Assembly: GCA_036397815.1 (NCBI GenBank)
Contig: DASWIE010000021.1
Coordinates: 1-39,027, forward strand
Direction: 5' to 3'
Length of the DNA: 39,027 nt
Origin: DASQFY01 sp036397815
GTDB taxonomy: Bacteria > Chloroflexota > Limnocylindria > QHBO01
The translations under genes were made by a program, and so were the position numbers. The notes below the pieces were generated by a model. It was not told the DNA's origin. It saw only the letters and a program-made list of their open reading frames with translations, and searched no databases. Numbering within the stretch: the first letter of the stretch is position 1; every line of letters begins with the position of its first letter. Below are positions 32,919 to 39,027 of the stretch, piece after piece.

Positions 32919-34208
32919 TCAGCCTGGCGTCGGCCCCTGGATCTCGCGCTGCGCGATGTCGCTGCGGTGCTGCCCGCCGTCGAGCGAGCTCTCCGCGACG
33001 CCGCGGTAGGCCACGTCGCGCGCCGATGCCAGGTCGACGCCTATCCCGACCATCGTGATCACCCGGCCGCCGGACGCCTCGTAGCCACCCGGTGACTGCC
33101 GCGTGCCAGCGTGGAAGCGGAGCAGCGGCCCGCCGTCGTCGGCTGCGCTCGGCTCGGCACCCTCCAGCGCGGCGCCGCTCTCCGGTGCCTCGGGATAGTC
33201 CGCTGCCGCGATCACCACGCCCACGGCGGCGCCGGGCTGGTTCCCCAGCGACCCCTCCATTGCGCCACGGTCGCCGAGCGCCACGCCCAGCAACGCGGCA
33301 GCCAGCTCGCCGTCGAGCAGCGGCAGCAGGACCTGCGCCTCCGGATCGCCGAAGCGCACGTTGAACTCGAGCACCATCGGTCCTTCGTCGGTCAGCATCA
33401 GGCCGGCGTAGAGCACACCGCGGTACGGGGTGCCGTCACGCGACATGCGCCAGGCGATCGGCTCGAAGATGCTCGCCACCGCGGCCTCCACCTCGGCGCT
33501 GCCGAACCAGGGCACGGGGGCGTAGGCGCCCATGCCACCCGTGTTGGGCCCCAGGTCCCCGTCCTGCAGCCGCTTGTAGTCGCACGCCGCACCCAGCGGC
33601 ACCACGGCCTGATCGCTGACCAGCGCGAAGACCGATACCTCCCGTCCCGCCAGCCGCTCCTCCAGCAGCACGCTCCCGCCCGGCGGCGCGGCGTCCAGCA
33701 GCGAGCGCACTGCGGCCTCCGCCTCCTCCATGGATTCGGCCACCACCACCCCCTTGCCGGCCGCCAGCCAGTCCGCCTTGACCACCGGTGGGCGCTCTCG
33801 GCTCCGCACGTCGGCAATCGCGGCGTCGGGGTCCGAGAAGCTCGCGCTCGCCGCGGTCGGCACCCCGGCGCGGCGCAGCTGCTCCTTGGCAAAGGCCTTC
33901 GAGGATTCGAGCCGCGCCGCGGCTCGCGTCGGCCCGAAGACGGGGACGGAGGCGGCTTGCAGCGCGTCTGCCACGCCGCCCGCCAGTGGCGCCTCGGGAC
34001 CGACCACCACCAGGTCGTACCGCTCACGCGCGGCGTGATGGGCAACCGCCGCCGCATCCCCGATGTCGAGACCGCTGACCGTTTCAGCCACGGCCGCGGT
34101 CCCGCCGTTGCCCGGCGCGATCCGGATGCTTGCCCCACCGCCGTCCCGGGAAAGGCGCCAGGCCAACGCGTGCTCGCGCGCCCCCGACCCGAGGACGAGG
34201 ATCCTCAC
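32919..34208 (-). CDS. purD: Phosphoribosylamine-glycine ligase PurD
   Basis: It couples glycine to phosphoribosylamine with ATP (GAR synthetase, second step). The 429-residue ATP-grasp protein has LGSGAREHALAWRL at the N-terminus, VVVGPEAPLAGG, GPNTGGMGAYAP and VLEFNVRFGDPEAQ with metal-binding Glu and Asn. The glycine-rich loop reads KADWLAAGKGVVV, with Trp147 where PurD usually has Gly; the other loop residues are normal. The GTG start directly follows the UPF0182 stop without a gap, so the two are coupled. The C-terminus is slightly extended (QREIQGPTPG). Confidence 0.95.
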   Translation of the reverse strand: MRILVLGSGAREHALAWRLSRDGGGASIRIAPGNGGTAAVAETVSGLDIGDAAAVAHHAARERYDLVVVGPEAPLAGGVADALQAASVPVFGPTRAAARLESSKAFAKEQLRRAGVPTAASASFSDPDAAIADVRSRERPPVVKADWLAAGKGVVVAESMEEAEAAVRSLLDAAPPGGSVLLEERLAGREVSVFALVSDQAVVPLGAACDYKRLQDGDLGPNTGGMGAYAPVPWFGSAEVEAAVASIFEPIAWRMSRDGTPYRGVLYAGLMLTDEGPMVLEFNVRFGDPEAQVLLPLLDGELAAALLGVALGDRGAMEGSLGNQPGAAVGVVIAAADYPEAPESGAALEGAEPSAADDGGPLLRFHAGTRQSPGGYEASGGRVITMVGIGVDLASARDVAYRGVAESSLDGGQHRSDIAQREIQGPTPG

Positions 34209-37166
34209 CTACGGCGATGCGGTCGGCGATGGCTCCGCCGACGGGGTAGCTGCACCGGTCAGCTCCGCCAGCGCATCCAGGACCTGCTGGAGCTCATCGA
34301 TGCGGGCCTGATAGGTCCCCAGATCGCCGGCGTCCAGCGCGGCCTGTGCCGCCGCATACAGTCGCTGCGCCTCGGCAACGAGGCCGGCCACGTCCTCCGG
34401 CAGCCCGCCGTCGGGCGGGAGTGGCTCGGCCTCTCCGAGCAGCTGTTCCAGGCCACTCTCGACATCCTCGGCAAAGGCGACCCGATCCTCGCTGACCATG
34501 ATCACGCGCACGAACTCGGGGAACGGCGCTCCCTCGGCCTGCAGGAAGATCGGCTCCACGTAGATCAGCCCGTCGTCGCCGATCGGCAGCACCAGCAGGT
34601 TGCCACGGATGACTGATGAGCCCGAGCGATCCCACAGGCTGAACTGGGCGCTGATCGCGTCGTCCTGATCGATCCGCGCCTCGACCAGTGCCGGCCCATC
34701 GGTCGACGTGTCGTTGGGGAAGTGGAAGGCGATCCGCTCGCCATACACGCCCGGATCCATGCGAGCCGCGACCCAGGCGATCATGTTGGGCCGCTGCTCG
34801 GGGACCAGCGGCTGGATCAGGACGAACTCGGCGGCGTCCTCGCCGGGGATGCGCATGATCACGTAGTAGGGCTCCATCGGCTGGCCGTTGCCGGCCACCA
34901 CGTCCTCCGGGATGGCCCATCGGTCATCCTGGTTGTAGAAGGTGGTGGCCCCGCCCGGTGTGGCTGGCAGGTGGTAGAGGCGATAGGCCTGGTTCTGGGC
35001 GATGAAGAGCCCCTCCGGGTAGCGGAGGTGCGGCCGGAGCTCGGGCGGCATCGCATCGAGCGGCTGGAAGAGGCCCGGGAAGATGCGCGCCCAGGCGGCG
35101 ATCATCGGCTCGTCCGGATCGGTGACGTAGAAGTCGACCGTCCCGTCATACGCGTCAACCACCACCTTGACGGAGTTGCGGATGTAGCTCGCGTGCGGGA
35201 AGGGGCTGTCATCGGGCAGCGGCTGGGCGTTCGGGTAGCGCGCGCTGGCGGTGTATGCGTCCCAGACCCACAGCAGGCGGTCGTCGGCGCTGACGATGTA
35301 CGGGTCGTGGTCATAGACCAGGAACGGCGCAATCTCCGGCACGCGCTCCTGGATCGCGCGGCGGAAGAGGACCTGCGAGTCGTCGGTCAGCTGGTTGCTG
35401 ATCAACAGGTTGAAATCGCCGAAGCGCAGCGCGAACAGGAAGCGCGCCACCGGGTTGCCGATCCCCACCCCGGTGCTCCCCTGCCAGGTGGTCGTGGCGC
35501 CCGCCTCGGACGACTCGTCGAGCGGATAGTCGAACTCCTCGGTGTCGGTCCCGGTCACCACGTAGTCGGAGTCGGTCAGCTCGCCGAAGTAGATTCGCGG
35601 CTGGCCAACCGGGAGCCGCGGCTCGCGGTTGATGCCGCTCACCAAGTAGTCGGGCTGCCCCTGGGGCGTCACTCCATCGACCGGCACCGCGGTGATGCCA
35701 TAGCCGTGGGTGTAGACCAGCCGCTGATTGGTCCAGGTCTTGGCCGCGTCCGCCAGCTTCTCGACGTCCAGCTCGCGGGCGCTGAGCATGATCTGGCGCT
35801 GCTCATCGGCGATCGGGTAGCGGTCGATGTCGACGTCGTGGAAGTCGTAGTAGCGGCGCAGGATCTGGTCCTGGCCGAAGGTGATGAGCAGCGGTCGATA
35901 GTCCCACAGCCGCAGGTTGTCGATCGTCGCCGCGTCCTGCTCGAACACGGCCGCGGTCAGGTTCTGCTCGCCGGTGAAGTCGCGCTGCTCGATGGCGTCC
36001 AGGTCGAAGGCCGCTCGGGTCGAGGCGATGTGGCGCGAGATGTACGGGACCTCGACGTTCTGCTCGTTGGGCGTCACCTGGAATCCCTGCACGAATGCCG
36101 GATACAGGCCCCCGACCAGGATCGACAGGCCGAACCAGGCGCCGCCCGCCAGCACCAGCGCCCAGAGGGTGCGGAACCAGATGTTGGCCAGCAGGAGCAC
36201 GGCGGCGCCCAGGGCCACGACGGTCAGGATCTGGTAGGCCGGGACCTGCGCGTTCATGTCCGTGTAGGTGGCCGCCTGGATCGCGCCACCGATCCCGCGG
36301 GTCGAGTAGCTCAGCTCGGGTATGTCGAGCTGGTAGCCGAGGGCGAAGAGGGCGAGCAGCAGCGCGCCCAGGATCGAGAGGTGGGCTCGGACCGCGGCGC
36401 TGAGCCGGAACTGCCAGCGCAGGGCGCCCGCCGCGTAGGCAGCCAGGCTGAGCAGCAGGATGGCGATCAGGCTCGCCACCCCCCAGCCCTGCAGGAACCG
36501 CCAGAAGGGCAGGTCGAAGACGTAGAAGCCGATGTCTCGGCCGAAATTGGGATCGGTGGTGCCGAAGTCCCCGCCGTTGGCGAAGAGCAGGATCGTGTCC
36601 CAGCTCCCGCTCCAGGCGGCCGCGGAGACGAGGGCCATCAGGCTCGCCACCGCCACCAGGGCCCAGGTGATGGGGCGCGAGGCGTCCGGGACCTCGAAGC
36701 CGCCGATGCGCCGGATCGGGACCTGTGGCGCGATGCGCCGTGCCAGCCAGATGCTGGCCAGCGCCGGGACTCCGAAGGCGGCGAGGCCAAGGAAGAAGAG
36801 CCCGACCTGGATCCAGAGGCGGGTGGTGAGCACGTCGCGCCGGCCGAGCGCGTCGTACCACATCAGGTCGGTGAGCAGGTTGACGATGCGTCCCAGGAAG
36901 CCGAACAGGAAGAGCGCGAGCACGACGATGACGGCGAGCACCACCCAGCGGCGGATCCGTGCCGCGTCGATTGGCCCGCTGTCCCGCCCGCGGCGCGGGA
37001 ACGGGGTTGGTCGATCGTCGAGCGGCGGGCCGTCGTCGCCGCCGTTACCCCCGCCCCCCGCGCGGCGCGGCGCGCGCCGCGGAAGCGGCCGCCCCTCTCG
37101 CCGGGCATCCTGCTCAGCCTGCCGGCGTTGCAGCTCCTCCAGCAGCTTGTCGAACCAGGTGGACAT
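34209..37166 (-). CDS. UPF0182 (COG1615) large membrane protein
   Basis: UPF0182 proteins are large membrane proteins of unknown function. The 985-residue product has a cytosolic Arg/Gly/Pro-rich N-terminus (1-75), seven hydrophobic segments up to about residue 340, then a long soluble, probably extracytoplasmic domain with family motifs such as NEQNVEVPYISRHIASTRAAFDLD, VYTHGYGITAVPVDG and PRIYFGELTDSDYVV. It ends in a coiled-coil-like segment (AEAQRLYAAAQAALDAGDLG) and a Ser/Pro tail. The ATG at 37166 gives MSTWFDKLLEELQRRQ; upstream sequence in frame has no family character. It precedes purD directly. Upstream lie a three-box array and a decayed copy of its own 5' end. Confidence 0.9.
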   Translation of the reverse strand: MSTWFDKLLEELQRRQAEQDARREGRPLPRRAPRRAGGGGNGGDDGPPLDDRPTPFPRRGRDSGPIDAARIRRWVVLAVIVVLALFLFGFLGRIVNLLTDLMWYDALGRRDVLTTRLWIQVGLFFLGLAAFGVPALASIWLARRIAPQVPIRRIGGFEVPDASRPITWALVAVASLMALVSAAAWSGSWDTILLFANGGDFGTTDPNFGRDIGFYVFDLPFWRFLQGWGVASLIAILLLSLAAYAAGALRWQFRLSAAVRAHLSILGALLLALFALGYQLDIPELSYSTRGIGGAIQAATYTDMNAQVPAYQILTVVALGAAVLLLANIWFRTLWALVLAGGAWFGLSILVGGLYPAFVQGFQVTPNEQNVEVPYISRHIASTRAAFDLDAIEQRDFTGEQNLTAAVFEQDAATIDNLRLWDYRPLLITFGQDQILRRYYDFHDVDIDRYPIADEQRQIMLSARELDVEKLADAAKTWTNQRLVYTHGYGITAVPVDGVTPQGQPDYLVSGINREPRLPVGQPRIYFGELTDSDYVVTGTDTEEFDYPLDESSEAGATTTWQGSTGVGIGNPVARFLFALRFGDFNLLISNQLTDDSQVLFRRAIQERVPEIAPFLVYDHDPYIVSADDRLLWVWDAYTASARYPNAQPLPDDSPFPHASYIRNSVKVVVDAYDGTVDFYVTDPDEPMIAAWARIFPGLFQPLDAMPPELRPHLRYPEGLFIAQNQAYRLYHLPATPGGATTFYNQDDRWAIPEDVVAGNGQPMEPYYVIMRIPGEDAAEFVLIQPLVPEQRPNMIAWVAARMDPGVYGERIAFHFPNDTSTDGPALVEARIDQDDAISAQFSLWDRSGSSVIRGNLLVLPIGDDGLIYVEPIFLQAEGAPFPEFVRVIMVSEDRVAFAEDVESGLEQLLGEAEPLPPDGGLPEDVAGLVAEAQRLYAAAQAALDAGDLGTYQARIDELQQVLDALAELTGAATPSAEPSPTASP
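37135..37157. repeat. 23-bp exact direct repeat, copy 1 (inside UPF0182 start)
   Basis: This segment encodes WFDKLLEE of the UPF0182 N-terminus and is repeated exactly at 37361-37383. Similarity continues through the start codon to 37175 (36 of 41 positions, counted by eye). Confidence 0.9.
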
Positions 37167-37177
37167 CGGTGCCCAGC

Positions 37178-37183
37178 ATGCTA
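37178..37183 (-). promoter_or_regulatory. Putative -10 element for UPF0182-purD (TAGCAT)
   Basis: TAGCAT (minus strand) is 11 bases upstream of the UPF0182 ATG, predicting a leader of only a few bases. The decayed upstream copy keeps a matching TAGGAT at the same relative place. Confidence 0.35.
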
Positions 37184-37218
37184 GCGGTCGCGCCGTGCAG
37201 CGGCGACTGACTCCTGCC

Positions 37219-37336
37219 AGCACCCTCCGTACTGCAAGCGACAAGATTCTCCGCAGCGCGGATCCTGGTAGTACCGACAGTGCCTACCCGCGACGGGTTT
37301 TCAGCCGGAGCGGCCCGTTGTAGTACTCACCGTGCT
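37219..37336. promoter_or_regulatory. Three-box palindrome array upstream of UPF0182 (118 bp)
   Basis: Three 15-base boxes AGCACCCTCCGTACT (37219), AGTACCGACAGTGCC (37270) and AGTACTCACCGTGCT (37322) fit AGYAC-N5-GTRCY and are spaced 51 and 52 bases, exactly as in the treS array. The third box is identical to the first treS box. Spacers are also alike (20 of 36 and 18 of 37 positions). The array starts 53 bases upstream of the UPF0182 ATG and ends within the decayed gene copy. The gap 37167-37490 otherwise holds that copy and the propeller-gene promoter. Confidence 0.6.
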
Positions 37337-37401
37337 TGGGCTTCCCGCTTTCGCCGTAGGTCCTCCAGCAGCTTGTCGAACCACGAGGATATCGGCGCCA
37401 A
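37327..37401 (-). pseudogene. Decayed copy of the UPF0182 5' end
   Basis: On the minus strand this reads APISSWFDKLLEDLRRK and ends at a TGA, paralleling APMSTWFDKLLEELQRR of UPF0182. The start codon position is ATA instead of ATG; an in-frame TTG three codons earlier could allow a 24-residue peptide. A TAGGAT hexamer precedes it as in the intact gene. The TGA lies inside the third array box. I read it as a partial tandem duplication that includes the promoter; a functional micro-ORF is less likely. Confidence 0.6.
37361..37383. repeat. 23-bp exact direct repeat, copy 2 (decayed UPF0182 start)
   Basis: It is identical to 37135-37157 and in the same orientation, 226 bases away. The array of three boxes lies between the two copies. 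Confidence 0.9.
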
Positions 37402-37441
37402 TCCTAGGCGCCAGGGAGCCTGCGGCCATTGACAGGCTGAA

Positions 37442-37447
37442 GATAAT
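37442..37447 (+). promoter_or_regulatory. Putative -10 element for the propeller lipoprotein (GATAAT)
   Basis: GATAAT is one mismatch from TATAAT and lies 43 bases upstream of the GTG chosen as start. It overlaps the in-frame ATG at 37446, which argues against that ATG. A TTGACA at 37429 is too close to serve as its -35. Confidence 0.35.
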
Positions 37448-37490
37448 GCGCGGACCACCATGGAGGTCCGATGCGTCGTCGCGAGCCCGC

Positions 37491-38561
37491 GTGTCTCGTC
37501 TGACCACAGGCGTGCAGCGGCACGGGGCAGGCCTCGTGGTCCTCATGATGCTCGCCAGTTGCGCGTCGCCCTTGGCAAGCCCCACCCCGGTTGCGTCGCC
37601 GAGCACGTCCCAGCCGCCGCCATCGGATTCGGCTGCCCCCAGTCCGAGCGGTCCGCCCACGGCGCGCCTGGAGGATGTGGCCACCTTCGACGTCTCGGTG
37701 GAAGTCGCGCCAGACTGGCCGGCCCTTCTCGACGGTTCGCTTTGGGTGTTGGCTCCGGACGGCCCGGCGCCTGCGGTCGTCCGGCTCGACCCGGCATTGG
37801 GCGCCGAGCAGGCGCGCATCGCCCTGCCCGGCGGGGAGTGCGAGGGCATCGCGGCGGGATTCGACAGCATCTGGGCGTGCACCCGGGATGGCATGGCCCG
37901 GATTGACCCGGCCACCAACGCGATCGTGGCATCGGTGACCTTCCAGACGCCGGTGCTGTACGGCCGGCCCGCCGTGAGCGACGACGCCGTTTGGTCGTTG
38001 AGCGGCGAGGTCGTCGCGAGCGCTGTGGTGCGGATCGATCCGGCATCGAACGCGGTGACGGCGACCTACCCCCTCGGTCACACCGTGACCAAGCTTGCCT
38101 ACGGTTTCGGCTACCTGTGGGCCACCGCGACCCGGGACGGCCTTTTGCTGCGGATCGATCCGGCCGGGGGGGAGGTCACCACGGCGGCATCGGACCTCGT
38201 GGACCCGTTCGTGGTGGCGACCGGGGCGGGCGGCGTATGGGTCGGGCTGCAAGGGAGGGGGTTGGAGGAGGACCCGGAGCCGTCCGTTCCCGACCTCTTC
38301 CGCTTCGACCCGTCGACCGGGTCGGGTGATTTCCAGGACTACGGCTTGCGATCGGAGAGCGTCAATGACATCTACGTCACTGACGACGCCGCTTGGGTGG
38401 TCACGGCCGTTGACTCATTCCTCATGCGTCTGGATCCGGAGAACGCGGCCATCGAGTGGATCGTCACCTCCGACCGCGGCAGCGGAGCGATCGTGGTCTC
38501 CGCTGACACCCTGTGGCTGACGATTTGGAGGGCGAACGCCGTCATCCGGATTGATCTCTAG
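37491..38561 (+). CDS. Secreted beta-propeller lipoprotein (YVTN/Vgb-like repeats)
   Basis: It is a predicted lipoprotein of unknown function. With the GTG at 37491, the 356-residue protein has a 23-residue signal peptide ending in MMLASC (Cys24), a Ser/Pro linker, then seven repeats of the pattern aromatic-Trp-V/A ... RIDPA-N-V, for example SIWACTRDGMARIDPATNAI, YLWATATRDGLLLRIDPAGG and AAWVVTAVDSFLMRLDPENA. Seven repeats fit a seven-bladed propeller like virginiamycin B lyase-type or YVTN proteins, but no catalytic residues are recognisable. ATG at 37446 and GTG at 37512 are alternative starts. It ends 6 bases from the convergent guaA stop. Confidence 0.78.
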   Translation: MSRLTTGVQRHGAGLVVLMMLASCASPLASPTPVASPSTSQPPPSDSAAPSPSGPPTARLEDVATFDVSVEVAPDWPALLDGSLWVLAPDGPAPAVVRLDPALGAEQARIALPGGECEGIAAGFDSIWACTRDGMARIDPATNAIVASVTFQTPVLYGRPAVSDDAVWSLSGEVVASAVVRIDPASNAVTATYPLGHTVTKLAYGFGYLWATATRDGLLLRIDPAGGEVTTAASDLVDPFVVATGAGGVWVGLQGRGLEEDPEPSVPDLFRFDPSTGSGDFQDYGLRSESVNDIYVTDDAAWVVTAVDSFLMRLDPENAAIEWIVTSDRGSGAIVVSADTLWLTIWRANAVIRIDL

Positions 38562-38567
38562 CCCGCG

Positions 38568-39027
38568 TCACTCCCACTCGATGGTGGCGGGCGGCTTGGA
38601 GCTGATGTCGTACACGACGCGGTTGACGCCGGGCACCTCATTGACGATCCGGCTGCTGATCCTGGCCAGCACCTCGTACGGCAGGCGCGCCCAGTCCGCG
38701 GTCATGCCGTCGTCGGAGGTGACGGCCCGGATGGCGACCACGTTGGCGTAGGTGCGGCCGTCGCCCATGACGCCAACGGAGCGCACCGGGGTCAGGATCG
38801 CGAACGACTGCCACAGGGACCGATACAGGCCGGCGCCCTTGATCTCGTCGATCACGATCCAGTCGGCCTCGCGCAGGGTCGCGAGTCGCTCGGCGGTCAC
38901 CTCGCCGATGATCCGAATCGCCAGCCCGGGTCCGGGGAACGGCTGCCGCAGGACCATTGCCTCCGGCAGTCCCAGCTCCATGCCGACCGCGCGGACCTCG
39001 TCCTTGAACAGGTAGCGCAGCGGCTCG
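38568..39027 (-). CDS. guaA: GMP synthase GuaA, C-terminal part (runs off the window)
   Basis: GuaA aminates XMP to GMP with glutamine and ATP. Only the last 153 residues are present; the N-terminal glutaminase and ATP pyrophosphatase loop lie beyond the right edge. Visible motifs are EPLRYLFKDEVRAVGMELGLP, RQPFPGPGLAIRIIGEV, GVMGDGRTYANVVAIRAV and the invariant end YDISSKPPATIEWE, which belong to the dimerisation/XMP-binding domain. It adds the GMP branch to the purine cluster. Nothing abnormal is seen in the visible part. Confidence 0.95.
   Translation of the reverse strand, partial: EPLRYLFKDEVRAVGMELGLPEAMVLRQPFPGPGLAIRIIGEVTAERLATLREADWIVIDEIKGAGLYRSLWQSFAILTPVRSVGVMGDGRTYANVVAIRAVTSDDGMTADWARLPYEVLARISSRIVNEVPGVNRVVYDISSKPPATIEWE

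Noticed and set aside
37286..37301. Hairpin ACCCG-CGA-CGGGT followed by TTT on the plus strand
   Set aside because: There is no plus-strand gene upstream to terminate, and it lies in an array spacer. The stem is only 5 bp.
37219..37336. CRISPR-like appearance (15-bp repeats, 36-37-bp spacers)
   Set aside because: Repeats are too short and divergent, spacers are related between the two loci, there are only three units and no cas genes.
1..39027. tRNA, rRNA, insertion sequences, prophage or transposase genes
   Set aside because: No recognisable cloverleaf, rRNA segment, transposase or integrase motif was seen on reading the sequence; short or divergent ones could be missed without a search tool.

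Overview
The window comes from a very GC-rich bacterium with frequent GTG and TTG starts and dense, overlapping operons. Gene content (GlgE-type glucan synthesis, [4Fe-4S]-type PurF, split PurS/PurQ/PurL, UPF0182, zinc-ribbon membrane proteins next to pur genes) and possible leaderless promoters fit a Chloroflexota lineage, perhaps the Limnocylindria group. Actinomycetota is the main alternative. This placement is inference, because no rRNA gene is present.

Region 1 (1-3557): mreB on the minus strand diverges from glgB. A near-perfect 22-bp AT-rich palindrome lies beyond the mreB stop. Region 2 (3584-12957): a minus-strand alpha-glucan cluster, glgE / treS - pep2 - glgX - malQ. With glgB it encodes the whole trehalose -> maltose -> maltose-1-phosphate -> branched alpha-glucan route plus debranching and glucan-transfer enzymes. 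The glgE-treS gap holds a three-box palindrome array. Region 3 (13053-16823): a secreted PQQ-type sugar dehydrogenase lipoprotein, radC, a CPBP membrane protease and a zinc-ribbon membrane protein.

Region 4 (16816-34208): purine synthesis, all on the minus strand. In transcription order it runs purD, (purE-purB-membrane protein-mgtC-purC-purS-purQ-two zinc-ribbon membrane proteins-purL), (purF-purM-purN-zinc-ribbon membrane protein). Start/stop overlaps suggest strong translational coupling. Two plus-strand genes interrupt it: a bifunctional GGDEF/HD-GYP c-di-GMP protein between purF and purL, and a secreted endonuclease/exonuclease/phosphatase between purE and purD that abuts a truncated membrane gene. 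No purK, purH, purA or guaB is in the window. Region 5 (34209-39027): UPF0182 directly precedes purD. Upstream of it lie a second three-box array and a decayed copy of its own 5' end. A beta-propeller lipoprotein and the C-terminal part of guaA follow.

The most unusual signal is a pair of 118-bp intergenic elements (10656-10773 and 37219-37336). They align without gaps at 67 of 118 positions (hand count). Each has three boxes resembling AGYAC-N5-GTRCY at identical 51 and 52 bp spacings, one upstream of treS and one upstream of UPF0182. I do not recognise them as a known element. A second pattern is a TAnnnT hexamer 6-8 bases before the start codon of several unit-leading genes, which suggests leaderless transcription.
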